A stretch of DNA of 64,000 nt from QIJE01 sp048541835 (GTDB taxonomy: Bacteria; SZUA-79; Acidulodesulfobacterales; Acidulodesulfobacteraceae): assembly GCF_048541835.1 (NCBI RefSeq), contig NZ_JBLEOY010000001.1:372001-436000 (forward strand). The letters run 5' to 3'. How positions within the stretch are numbered: the stretch's first letter is position 1; each line of letters begins with the position of its first letter. The notes below the pieces were generated by a model, which was given only the letters and a program-made list of their open reading frames with translations, was not told the origin of the DNA and searched no databases. This document shows, one piece after another, positions 53,809 to 62,365 of this stretch. The position numbers and the translations under genes are program-made.

Positions 53809-55089
53809 ATGAAAATACTCGTAATAGGTTCGGGCGGAAGAGAAAGCGCAATCGTTTACGCTATAAAGAAATCTAAAAAAGTTACAGAGATTTACTGCGC
53901 GCCTGGGAACGGCGGAACGGCGGATACGGCGAAAAACGTTAATATCAAACAGGATAACGTTGAAGGACTTTTATCTTTTGCATTGGAAAATAAAATAGAT
54001 TTAACGGTCGTAGGTCCGGAAGTGCCCCTTGCTATGGGAATTGCCGATGAATTTGATAAGGCGGGATTAAAAATATTCGGACCGAATAAGAAGGCATCGC
54101 TTTTAGAGTCGTCAAAAAAATACGCAAAAGACTTTTTTAAAAGAAACTCCATTAAGACCGTTGATTATGCGTCTTTCACAAATTTTACCGACGCGGCGGA
54201 TTTTGTAAAGCAAAAATCGCATCCGGTAGTTATTAAAGTTGACGGCCTTGCCGCCGGAAAAGGTGTTTTTATTTCTAACGGATTCGAACAATCAAGAGAC
54301 ATATTGGGCTCTGTTTTTAATGAAAAGATATTCGGAGAAAGCGGGGAAACCGTCATTATAGAAGATTTTATCGATGGATTCGAACTCTCCTATATGGTCA
54401 TAACCGATGGTATATCTTATAAACCCTTGATTACAGGCATGGACTATAAAAAAATATATGACGGCGATACAGGCGAGAATACCGGCGGCATGGGCGCAAT
54501 TACGCCGAATCCTCATATCTCCAAGACTCTTACGGATAAAATAAACGAGACAATAATAGAGCCTACGCTTAAGGGTTTCAAAAATGAAGGTATCGACTAT
54601 AAAGGCGTATTATATGCGGGCATCATAATAAAAAATGACGAAATTTATGTTTTAGAATTCAACGTCAGGTTCGGAGATCCCGAAACCCAGGCAGTCCTCG
54701 TAAGACTCAAATCGGATATAATAGATTTATTCATGAGCGTTGTCAACGAAAACTTAAAAGACTGCGAATTGGTTTTTGACGATAACAAATCGATATGCCT
54801 TGTTTTATCTTCCGAGGGATACCCTAAAAAATATAAAACAGGGTATGAAATCTCTTTTGACGGAATAAACAATATAAGCGCCAAATATAAATACGAATAT
54901 CATATTTTTCATGCAGGAACAAAAAAAATAGACGGGAAATACTATACGAATGGCGGCAGAGTCATGAATATATGCGTAAACGGTAAAACGCCGGAGATAG
55001 TCGATATTGCTTACGATATTGCAAAAAAAATAAATTTCGAAAATAAATATTATAGGAAAGATATCGGAAAAATTTATGCGCGGTATTAA
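53809..55089 (+). CDS. purD: Phosphoribosylamine-glycine ligase
   Basis: 426 residues, ATP-grasp enzyme of step 2 of purine synthesis. VIGSGGRESAIVYAI at the N-terminus, VVGPEVPLAMGI, VIKVDGLAAGKGVFI, NTGGMGAITPNP and EFNVRFGDPETQAVL are conserved GARS segments. It is 44 nt after purH and overlaps the following transporter gene by 14 nt. Confidence 0.98.
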   Translation: MKILVIGSGGRESAIVYAIKKSKKVTEIYCAPGNGGTADTAKNVNIKQDNVEGLLSFALENKIDLTVVGPEVPLAMGIADEFDKAGLKIFGPNKKASLLESSKKYAKDFFKRNSIKTVDYASFTNFTDAADFVKQKSHPVVIKVDGLAAGKGVFISNGFEQSRDILGSVFNEKIFGESGETVIIEDFIDGFELSYMVITDGISYKPLITGMDYKKIYDGDTGENTGGMGAITPNPHISKTLTDKINETIIEPTLKGFKNEGIDYKGVLYAGIIIKNDEIYVLEFNVRFGDPETQAVLVRLKSDIIDLFMSVVNENLKDCELVFDDNKSICLVLSSEGYPKKYKTGYEISFDGINNISAKYKYEYHIFHAGTKKIDGKYYTNGGRVMNICVNGKTPEIVDIAYDIAKKINFENKYYRKDIGKIYARY

Positions 55090-55498
55090 ATTAAAACCCA
55101 TGCTGTTCGTTAACCTTGCAATAAGCATTTCTATGGGGGTTTTTGCTCAATTATGCATGAAATACGGCATGAACGGATTAAAGAAGGCAATCGGCAAGAT
55201 AACCTTTACCGATATTTTCCATATATTATTCGTTATTTTTTCCGATAAGTTTGTTTTAGCGGGCATAGTTTTATATTTAATATCAATGTTCTTTTGGATA
55301 AAAGTATTATCCAAAATAGACCTGTCTGTTGCCTATCCGTTCGTTAGCGTAGGAGTTATTTTAACCGTAATACTCGCGGCGGTAATGCTGGGCGAATCTA
55401 TTCCGTTTTCACGATGGGCGGGTATATTTATTACGCTGGGTGGGGTTTATATTATCATTTTCTCCCACGAAGAAACATCCGAAAATCTAAAAAAATAA
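55076..55498 (+). CDS. Small four-helix DMT-superfamily membrane protein
   Basis: 140 residues with four hydrophobic helices. GVFAQLCMKYGMNGL in helix 1 and IDLSVAYPFVSVGVILTV with GESIPFSRWAGIFITLGGVYII at the end (about residues 113-134) match the EmrE/EamA-half type. Closest known roles are SMR drug or cation export and the ArnE/ArnF undecaprenyl-phosphate-sugar flippase subunits. The start overlaps purD, so the two are translationally coupled although functionally unrelated. Confidence 0.75.
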   Translation: MRGIKLKPMLFVNLAISISMGVFAQLCMKYGMNGLKKAIGKITFTDIFHILFVIFSDKFVLAGIVLYLISMFFWIKVLSKIDLSVAYPFVSVGVILTVILAAVMLGESIPFSRWAGIFITLGGVYIIIFSHEETSENLKK

Positions 55499-55511
55499 AA
55501 TATTATCTGCT

Positions 55512-56186
55512 ATGATTAAGACTTACGACATGGAAACCATTGGCGATGAGGATTATACGGATATCGCCAAACATTTAAAATCATCGGGCTTGATTATATA
55601 TCCTACCGAAACCTCTTATGCCGTAGGAGCCGATGCGTTAAATGATTCCGCCGTACAAAAGGTCTTCCGCTTAAAAAACAGAGATGCCGGCAAACCTTTT
55701 CCCATACTGGTCAAAGACTTAAATATGCTGATAGGCCTTGCCTCGGTCAACAGGCGAGAGGAGGATATAATTTCTAAATTCTGGCCGGGAGTGCTTACTA
55801 TCCTTTTCAAGTCAAAAAAAATACCCGAAAAATATCTGTTTAACGCGGGCTCTGAATTTATCGGCGCAAGAATCTCCCCTCATCCGTTCGCGCTTAGATT
55901 ATTCGAAGAAATAGATTTCCCGATAACGGCAACGAGCGCCAACTTATCCGGTAAAGGCGGTATATCCGACTTTAATACCTTGTTAGAAAATAGATTTTTT
56001 ACCCTTCTATCATCGGATAAAGAAGATGTTATACTCATAAACGGCAAAAAACTTCCGGGTGGAGCCTCCACTATAATCAAGGTCGCAAGAAAAAAAATAG
56101 AAATAATCAGGGAGGGTGACAACAACATCAAGGAAAGGTTGATTTGTTCTATAAAAAATGGCGGAAATTGTCATAACGCATTATAA
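55512..56186 (+). CDS. tsaC: Sua5/YciO/YrdC-family threonylcarbamoyl-AMP synthase
   Basis: 224 residues. GLIIYPTETSYAVGADAL, FRLKNRDAGKPFPILV, FWPGVLTILFK and ITATSANLSGKGG are the diagnostic motifs of the L-threonylcarbamoyladenylate synthase domain (YrdC/Sua5) used for the t6A37 tRNA modification. There is no full Sua5 C-terminal domain, so it is the short TsaC type with a small extension. It could also be the YciO paralogue. Confidence 0.88.
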   Translation: MIKTYDMETIGDEDYTDIAKHLKSSGLIIYPTETSYAVGADALNDSAVQKVFRLKNRDAGKPFPILVKDLNMLIGLASVNRREEDIISKFWPGVLTILFKSKKIPEKYLFNAGSEFIGARISPHPFALRLFEEIDFPITATSANLSGKGGISDFNTLLENRFFTLLSSDKEDVILINGKKLPGGASTIIKVARKKIEIIREGDNNIKERLICSIKNGGNCHNAL

Positions 56187-56199
56187 CAAAGGAGACGGC

Positions 56200-57066
56200 A
56201 TGGAAGAAAACGACGGAATATTAGGCGTAATAGGAGGCAGCGGACTATACCGAATGGACGGACTTAAAAACGTAAGAGAGAAATACATGGATACTCCGTT
56301 TGGAGACCCGTCGGATAAATTGGTTTTTGGTGAAATATCCGGAAAAAAAATAGTATTTATTCCCCGGCACGGAAGAGAACATAAAATACTTCCATCCGAA
56401 ATAAATTATGCAGCCAATATTTATGCGCTGAAGGCTTCGGGCGTAAAACAAGTAATTTCCGTAAGCGCCGTAGGAAGCCTTGACAGAAACATAAAGCCGG
56501 GCGATATCGTAATAATCGACCAGTTTTTAGATTTTACAAAAATCAGAAAAAGCACGTTTTTCGGCAACGGCTTAGTTGCTCATGTTTCCATGGCGGAACC
56601 TGTTTGCCCGCATCTTCGCGAAATAGTTATAAATTCATGCAAGTCGTTAGCTATTCCGCATCACATAAATGGTTCTTACGTTTGCATAGAGGGTCCTCAA
56701 TTTTCTACAAAAGCCGAGTCTTTTTTCTATAAAAATATCGGCGCAAGCGTAATAGGAATGACAAACGCAACCGAGGCAAAACTTGCAAGGGAAGCCGAAC
56801 TCTGCTACGCAACCATTGCTATGGCAACGGATTACGACTGCTGGCACGAGGTGGAAGACAACGTCAACGCCGATATGATCCTTAAAATCCTCAACGATAA
56901 TGCCGAAAAAGCAAAAAATATCATAAAGAAATCGCTTGAAGAGACGATATTGACCGAGACCGATTCATGCTGTTGCGGCTCTTCCCTTCAAAAATCGGTG
57001 GTAACCGAAAAAAGCAGGGTTCCTGAAGATACATTAAAAAAGCTGTCTATATTCAATTTATATTAA
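56200..57066 (+). CDS. mtnP: S-methyl-5'-thioadenosine phosphorylase
   Basis: 288 residues from ATG 56200, which has AAAGGAG 5 nt upstream; a 14-residue in-frame extension overlapping the previous gene is rejected. GVIGGSGLY, RHGREHKILPSEINY, CIEGPQFSTKAES, GMTNATEAKLAREAELCYATIAMATDYDCW (about 187-216) distinguish MTAP from purine nucleoside phosphorylase. It splits methylthioadenosine to adenine, which apt (2695-3222) can reuse, and methylthioribose-1-phosphate. The C-terminal Cys cluster DSCCCGSS is also seen in bacterial MTAPs. Confidence 0.92.
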   Translation: MEENDGILGVIGGSGLYRMDGLKNVREKYMDTPFGDPSDKLVFGEISGKKIVFIPRHGREHKILPSEINYAANIYALKASGVKQVISVSAVGSLDRNIKPGDIVIIDQFLDFTKIRKSTFFGNGLVAHVSMAEPVCPHLREIVINSCKSLAIPHHINGSYVCIEGPQFSTKAESFFYKNIGASVIGMTNATEAKLAREAELCYATIAMATDYDCWHEVEDNVNADMILKILNDNAEKAKNIIKKSLEETILTETDSCCCGSSLQKSVVTEKSRVPEDTLKKLSIFNLY

Positions 57067-57103
57067 TAAAACTATTATCGTTAAAAAATAGGAAGAATAA
57101 AAA

Positions 57104-57604
57104 ATGGATGTTTTAATTCTTATAGGCTCTAAAAATGATTTAAGTGAAATAGAGGGGTGTGTCCAACTCCTAAAAAAATTCGACGTTTCATTCGAACTGC
57201 ACATCACATCGGCTCATAGGACACCGAAAAGAACTATGGAGATTGTCGAATCCGCAGAAAAGAACGGAACAAAGGTTATAATAGCCGCTGCCGGAATGAG
57301 CGCTCACCTGCCCGGTATCGTTTCTGCCCTGACTGTTCTTCCGGTTATCGGAGTACCGCTGAATGCCTCCGCCCTTAACGGACTTGACAGCCTTTTATCG
57401 ATAGTTCAGATGCCGACTGGAATTCCCGTAGGCACGACCGCCATAGGGAAAAGCGGGGCTTCCAATGCCGCCATTCTGGCAGTCTCTATTCTTGCGATAT
57501 GCGATAGTTCCCTTACTCAAAAACTAAAAAAATACAGAAAGGAAATGGAAGAATCCGTCATTAAGGCGGACAGCGAACTTGATGCCGGCTATTCGTCTAT
57601 ATAG
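57104..57604 (+). CDS. purE: N5-carboxyaminoimidazole ribonucleotide mutase
   Basis: 166 residues of class I PurE. LIGSKNDLSEIEGC, ITSAHRTPKRTMEIVESA, AAAGMSAHLPGIVSALT and VGTTAIGKSGASNAAILAV are conserved. It rearranges N5-CAIR to CAIR in purine synthesis. No purK is adjacent. Its stop overlaps the convergent rmuC stop by 16 nt. Confidence 0.95.
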   Translation: MDVLILIGSKNDLSEIEGCVQLLKKFDVSFELHITSAHRTPKRTMEIVESAEKNGTKVIIAAAGMSAHLPGIVSALTVLPVIGVPLNASALNGLDSLLSIVQMPTGIPVGTTAIGKSGASNAAILAVSILAICDSSLTQKLKKYRKEMEESVIKADSELDAGYSSI

Positions 57605-59067
57605 GTTACATCGGTTTCTATCTCTTCGCCGTCAAATTTATCTTCGTCAAGCGATTTAGTAACTTTTGCTCCTAATTTCTTGATTTTATCAAATCTGCCC
57701 ATTATATTTCCTCTTCCGGTAGAAAGCCGACTTCTCGACTCTTCGTAAGCATCCCTTGTCTTTTCCAGGTTCTTTCCTATATCCTCCATGCTTTTGCTGA
57801 AGGAACAAAATTTATCGTAAAGGTTTCCGGCAATCTTCATTATATCGTATGCGTTTTTCATGCTCTTCTCGTGAATCCAAAGACTGGAAACTATTCTCAG
57901 AATAAGCATAATAATAGACGGGGTTGCAATGACAATATTTCTGCTGTAAGCATATGTTAAAAGATCTCTGTCGTAGTTTATGGCGACAGTATAAGAAAAT
58001 TCTATCGGTATAAACATAACAACGGCATCAAGGCTGTTTGCCCCTAACAATCCCGAATAATTCTTTTCGCTTAACTCGTTTATATGTTTTTTGATGGAAT
58101 TTATATGAGACTTTAAAAATCTGTCTTTATCTTTGCCGACATCGGTGTTTGAACCGCCGTATCCGTTATGGCTCTCAGAATTGATATATCTTTCGTAATC
58201 GGTTAAAGATACCTTGGAATCTATTATCAAATCCCTTTTTTGCGGAAAATGGACTATAACGTCGGGCCTTAGTTTAATTGTACCCTCCGTTTCATCAGAT
58301 GTTTCTAACGTTTTTTGAATTTCATAGTGGGTGTCCTTAATGAGACCAGAATCTTCTAACAGCTTTTCTAATATCATCTCTCCCCAATCGCCCTGAACCT
58401 TAGCTGTACCTTTCAGCGCAGTAGTCAGATTATCGGCCGTACGTTTCATCGTACTCTCGGTCTCTACGAGTTTGCCTATTTCCGCTTGCAGCGAAAATCT
58501 CTGTTTAGACTCTTTATCGTAGGTTTCTTCAACTCTCTTTTGAAATTCATTAATTTTCTCCGAAAGGGGATTTAATATGCCGTAAATACTTTCCCTGTTA
58601 ATCTCCGTAAATTTTTTACTCTTATCATCGAGCATTTTTGAAGACAGGTTCTCGAAAGCATCCTTAAATCTGTTTTCAAGGTCGAAAAATTCATGCTTTT
58701 GTTCTGCCAACCTCAATTCGTAATCATTTTTCTGATTTTCTATCTTTTCTTTCAAATTTTTATTATCGGCGACCAATCCGGAAGTGCGAATATAGAGATC
58801 CTTATTTTCTCCCCTAAGTTTCTCCGCCAGCATATTAGAATCTCTTAACGCAATATTCGTTCTGTCAAATCGTTCCCTTAACGCCTTTATCTCCTCTTCA
58901 AATACTATGTACTTTTTAATAATGGCATCTTTCTCAATCGAACTTGCCGAAATAATGTCTTCGTAACGGTTCCTGAGTATGCCGGTGTATTTTAAGAAAA
59001 ATATCACGGAAACTATCAAAATTATTAAAAGCGCTGAAGATAACGCTATCGGTAAATATATAATCAT
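57589..59067 (-). CDS. rmuC: DNA recombination protein RmuC
   Basis: 492 residues: one N-terminal membrane helix (about 6-28), a long coiled coil (about 35-215) and the RmuC core with KVQGDWGEMILEKLLEDSGL, LRPDVIVHFPQKRDLIIDSKVSL (about residues 268-290) and AVVMFIPIEFSYTVA-type segments, a PD-(D/E)xK nuclease-like fold. It limits inversions and certain recombination events. It follows the pyrK-pyrD fusion by 21 nt. Confidence 0.93.
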   Translation of the reverse strand: MIIYLPIALSSALLIILIVSVIFFLKYTGILRNRYEDIISASSIEKDAIIKKYIVFEEEIKALRERFDRTNIALRDSNMLAEKLRGENKDLYIRTSGLVADNKNLKEKIENQKNDYELRLAEQKHEFFDLENRFKDAFENLSSKMLDDKSKKFTEINRESIYGILNPLSEKINEFQKRVEETYDKESKQRFSLQAEIGKLVETESTMKRTADNLTTALKGTAKVQGDWGEMILEKLLEDSGLIKDTHYEIQKTLETSDETEGTIKLRPDVIVHFPQKRDLIIDSKVSLTDYERYINSESHNGYGGSNTDVGKDKDRFLKSHINSIKKHINELSEKNYSGLLGANSLDAVVMFIPIEFSYTVAINYDRDLLTYAYSRNIVIATPSIIMLILRIVSSLWIHEKSMKNAYDIMKIAGNLYDKFCSFSKSMEDIGKNLEKTRDAYEESRSRLSTGRGNIMGRFDKIKKLGAKVTKSLDEDKFDGEEIETDVTYIDE

Positions 59068-59088
59068 CTTTAAATATTATTAAATATT

Positions 59089-60894
59089 TTATCTGTTTGC
59101 AAGCCCTATTAATCCGTAAATATTGTCAAATCCGCTCCGGATTAGATAATTTTTTAATCCCTCTACTATTTCGGGAATAATTTTATGATTTATAAAGGAA
59201 TATGTCCCTACCGAAACAGCGGTAGCCCCCGCAAGAAAAAACTCTGCCGCATCCTCCCACGAACTTATCCCGCCCATCCCTATAACCGGAATCCTGACAC
59301 TGTTATATACGTCGCTAACGAGTTTAATTGCAATAGGCTTAACGGCCGGTCCAGATAATCCCCCAAAACCATTGCCTAAACTGAATTTCTTTGTCTCTAT
59401 GTCAATCTTAGCCGCCGGAATCGTGTTTATCAGCGATATAACGTCTGCCCCCGCCTTTTCACAAACCTCGGCAATCAAAGATATATTGCTTACCATGGGG
59501 GTCAGCTTTACTATTAACGACATTTTATCGCCTACCGCTTCTCTTACCGACGAAACTAATTCATATACAATCTCGGGATCGGAGCCGAAAGCCCTTCCGC
59601 CTTCCTTGACGTTAGGACACGAAATATTTACCTCCAATGCATCGATACCGTGAAGTCTCGACAGCCTTTTCGCCAGTTCGATATACTCTTCGACACTGCT
59701 TCCGAAAAAATTCACTATCACCGGTTTTTTAAATTTCTTCAAGAAAGGCAGTTTATCGTCTCTAAACCTTTTAAATCCGACATTTTGAAGCCCTATGGAA
59801 TTGATTAAACCGCATGACGATTCGCAAATCCTCGGCATAGTGTTCCCCATGGACGGATTTAGCGAAATGCCCTTAGATACCAATGCGCCGAAATATGTAT
59901 AATCTACGATATCAGCAAATTCCTCTCCGTATCCGAATGTGCCGGATGCCGGCATAACCGGATAATCAAGAATTAATCCCCCGAGTCTTACGGAAAGATC
60001 TATTTCCCGATGAGCGGAAACATCTATCCTCACCGGCTTGACCGCATCCGCTCTTTTTATGTTTTCCCCGTAAATCTCGTCGGCATAAAAAACAGGCCCG
60101 TCCTTACAAACCCTCTTATACTCAAAACCGTCCGTGTGCTCCGCCTTTATCTTTACCGCGCATCCGAGACAGACACCCACACCGCACCCGAAACCCTCTT
60201 CTATGGACATTTGTAAATTGCTTGATAGACCGGATACGGAAAACTTTGAAATAAGAGCGTTAAGCATGGGTTTAGGTCCGCAGGCGTAAAACGAAACATC
60301 TCCTGCGGTATAATCGGCAATATTTTTATTGAGCAGTTCAATGACATTCCCTTTAAATCCGAACGACCCATCGTCCGTCGCAAAATAGACTTCGTCAAAT
60401 TTTGAATGGATACTATACCGGAAGTAAAGGTCTTCCGCCTTGCCTGCGGCATAGTATAAAACTATCTTATCATTACGATCGTCCTTGTTGCCGCAAATAT
60501 AATCCGAAATGGAATATAGCGGTGCAATGCCGATGCCTCCGGCAATTAACACATGAGTTTTTCCAGAATTAAGATTAAATCCGTTCCCTAACGGACCCGT
60601 CAGGTCTAAAAAATCTCCTTCACGCATTTTGCTTAATGCTTCCGTGGAAACCCCTGCGACCTTATATAAAACTTCGAATTCATAATCGTTAAATTTATTA
60701 AAAACGGAAAACGGCCTGCCAAGAAGCGGATTAAAATTATTCAGGTCGGATTTTATCATAACAAACTGTCCGGGCTTGTAGTTCGATGCTATAAAACGGT
60801 TTTTAAGCCTTAAGATATAAGTTCCTTCAGTATCTTTTATCCTCCGGTTAACCGTTATTTCACATCTTTCGCTTATAATTTTTTTACCATGCAT
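59089..60894 (-). CDS. pyrD: PyrK-PyrD fusion: dihydroorotate dehydrogenase type 1B with its electron-transfer module
   Basis: 601 residues. Residues 1-280 are a PyrK-type ferredoxin reductase: FAD-binding LGRPFSVFN (58-66), NAD-binding AGGIGIAPLYS (118-128) and four [2Fe-2S] ligands in CGVGVCLGC plus VC (C237, C242, C245, C263). Residues 296-601 are dihydroorotate dehydrogenase with the type 1B catalytic Cys in NISCPNVKEGG (C426). In type 1B enzymes the two are separate subunits of a heterotetramer that couples dihydroorotate oxidation to NAD+. Here they are one chain without a frame break. It overlaps the rimI-like gene by 22 nt. Confidence 0.93.
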   Translation of the reverse strand: MHGKKIISERCEITVNRRIKDTEGTYILRLKNRFIASNYKPGQFVMIKSDLNNFNPLLGRPFSVFNKFNDYEFEVLYKVAGVSTEALSKMREGDFLDLTGPLGNGFNLNSGKTHVLIAGGIGIAPLYSISDYICGNKDDRNDKIVLYYAAGKAEDLYFRYSIHSKFDEVYFATDDGSFGFKGNVIELLNKNIADYTAGDVSFYACGPKPMLNALISKFSVSGLSSNLQMSIEEGFGCGVGVCLGCAVKIKAEHTDGFEYKRVCKDGPVFYADEIYGENIKRADAVKPVRIDVSAHREIDLSVRLGGLILDYPVMPASGTFGYGEEFADIVDYTYFGALVSKGISLNPSMGNTMPRICESSCGLINSIGLQNVGFKRFRDDKLPFLKKFKKPVIVNFFGSSVEEYIELAKRLSRLHGIDALEVNISCPNVKEGGRAFGSDPEIVYELVSSVREAVGDKMSLIVKLTPMVSNISLIAEVCEKAGADVISLINTIPAAKIDIETKKFSLGNGFGGLSGPAVKPIAIKLVSDVYNSVRIPVIGMGGISSWEDAAEFFLAGATAVSVGTYSFINHKIIPEIVEGLKNYLIRSGFDNIYGLIGLANR

Positions 60895-61457
60895 AGAGCG
60901 TCCTCTCCGTTGTCATCATAATAACGCTTTCTCGACATAAATATCTTAAAACCAAATTTCTTGTAGAGATTTATGGCCCTTGTGTTAGAAACCCTTGTTT
61001 CCAATAAAAAATATTTTACACCGATATTTCCGTATTTATTTATAACATAACCCATCATTAAAGAACCTATGCCTTTCGATTGCATATCCGCCGATACCGT
61101 TATGTCAAGTATGTGCATCTCGTCTATGACGTTATAAAATATGAAAAATCCAATAATGGCAGAACACAAATCAAATGTCATATCCGGACGGATATCCAAG
61201 CATTCCCCGGAGGACGAAACGATTCTTCCGGCGCATGCTTCCCCTGCCAATTTTGTGGTATTTTCTCCTGATCCACCCGAATAACATATTATAAAGCCGG
61301 AACCTTCTCTTTTTAACTCGTCGTCAAACATTTTTCTATCCCAGACAGTCTGAGAAACCCGTGAATGCATATCGAACATTTCTTCGATAATATATTTGGA
61401 TAACGTTCGAGCCCCGGTCTTCATAAATTCTTTCAGATCAAGGAGGTTTACTTCCAT
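60873..61457 (-). CDS. rimI: RimI-like GNAT N-acetyltransferase
   Basis: 194 residues from the ATG at 61457; a 25-residue extension overlapping the next gene is rejected. The GNAT core is in the second half: ITVSADMQSKGIGSLMMGYVI is the acetyl-CoA loop region (Gln-x-x-Gly-Ile-Gly), and NTRAINLYKKFGF and NGEDALCM match RimI, the acetylase of ribosomal protein S18. The first 50 residues are longer than in RimI, so another substrate is possible. Confidence 0.82.
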   Translation of the reverse strand: MEVNLLDLKEFMKTGARTLSKYIIEEMFDMHSRVSQTVWDRKMFDDELKREGSGFIICYSGGSGENTTKLAGEACAGRIVSSSGECLDIRPDMTFDLCSAIIGFFIFYNVIDEMHILDITVSADMQSKGIGSLMMGYVINKYGNIGVKYFLLETRVSNTRAINLYKKFGFKIFMSRKRYYDDNGEDALCMVKKL

Positions 61458-61485
61458 AAAAAAATATCTAAATTTTATTTTTTTA

Positions 61486-62313
61486 TTAATAATTAATAAT
61501 ATCTTTATAAGCGTCCTTAGAGCGGTTTTCAATAAACGGCCATCTTCTTCTTGCGTTTTCTATTTCCTTAGTGTCTATATTGTAAATAAGAGCACATTCG
61601 TTTATACCCGCAAAATCATCTATCATATTGCCGTCCGGCGCTATGCAAAACGACTTCCCGTAAAAATCAAGCGACTTATCCCTGCCGACCTTATTTACCC
61701 TAAGGACGTAAACGCCGTTTAAAAAAGCATTTGCGGAAATGGCCAAAAACCATTTTCCGTTAGTATTGAATGCAGATGCTGTGGGGGCAAAAATAATTTC
61801 CGCCCCTTTTAAGGATAATATCCTGGAAGATTCGGGATAAAAATTATCCCAGCACATTTGAATACCGATGGTCCCGAAACTTGTTTTGAAAACCGGAAAA
61901 TCGTTTCCGTTTGAAAAATAGGATTTTTCAAAATAATATTCAACGTTCGGAATGTGAACTTTTCTATAAATGCCTAAAAGAACTCCCTTTTCGCTTATAA
62001 CGGCGGAGCTGTTATAATAATAATTTCCTGATTTTTCAAAAAAAGGGACTATGATAACCATATTGAATTTCATAGCCTGTTCTTTAAAAATACTTATGGT
62101 CCTGCCGTTAAAATCCTCTGCCGCTTCAAGATTATTTTTTATTTTATCTTCATCGTTATCCTGCAAAAACCAACTTAATAAAAAAAGTTCCGGAAAACAG
62201 ATTATATTAACATTGTTTTTAGATGCCATCAATAAAAAATCTACGGCTTTTTTAATCGACGAATCTTTATTCTTTGAGGGCAGCATCTGAACAGCACAAA
62301 CTTTAACTCTCAT
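61486..62313 (-). CDS. Carbon-nitrogen hydrolase (nitrilase superfamily)
   Basis: 275 residues. The catalytic Glu-Lys-Cys triad is visible in CFPELFLL, YRKVHIPN and IQMCWDNFYPES. The CWDxxYPE pattern is that of N-carbamoylputrescine amidases (AguB) and related amidases rather than true nitrilases. No agmatine deiminase or other polyamine gene is next to it, so the substrate stays open. It begins 52 nt after typA and runs in the same direction. Confidence 0.87.
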   Translation of the reverse strand: MRVKVCAVQMLPSKNKDSSIKKAVDFLLMASKNNVNIICFPELFLLSWFLQDNDEDKIKNNLEAAEDFNGRTISIFKEQAMKFNMVIIVPFFEKSGNYYYNSSAVISEKGVLLGIYRKVHIPNVEYYFEKSYFSNGNDFPVFKTSFGTIGIQMCWDNFYPESSRILSLKGAEIIFAPTASAFNTNGKWFLAISANAFLNGVYVLRVNKVGRDKSLDFYGKSFCIAPDGNMIDDFAGINECALIYNIDTKEIENARRRWPFIENRSKDAYKDIINY

Positions 62314-62365
62314 CCTATGCCTATCCTATATTATTGTTTGCAATTTACGCTATATAATATTTATA

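Noticed and set aside
53456..53851. Open frame of 131 codons on the minus strand
   Set aside because: It spans the purH 3' end and purD start on the opposite strand, with no recognisable protein features.
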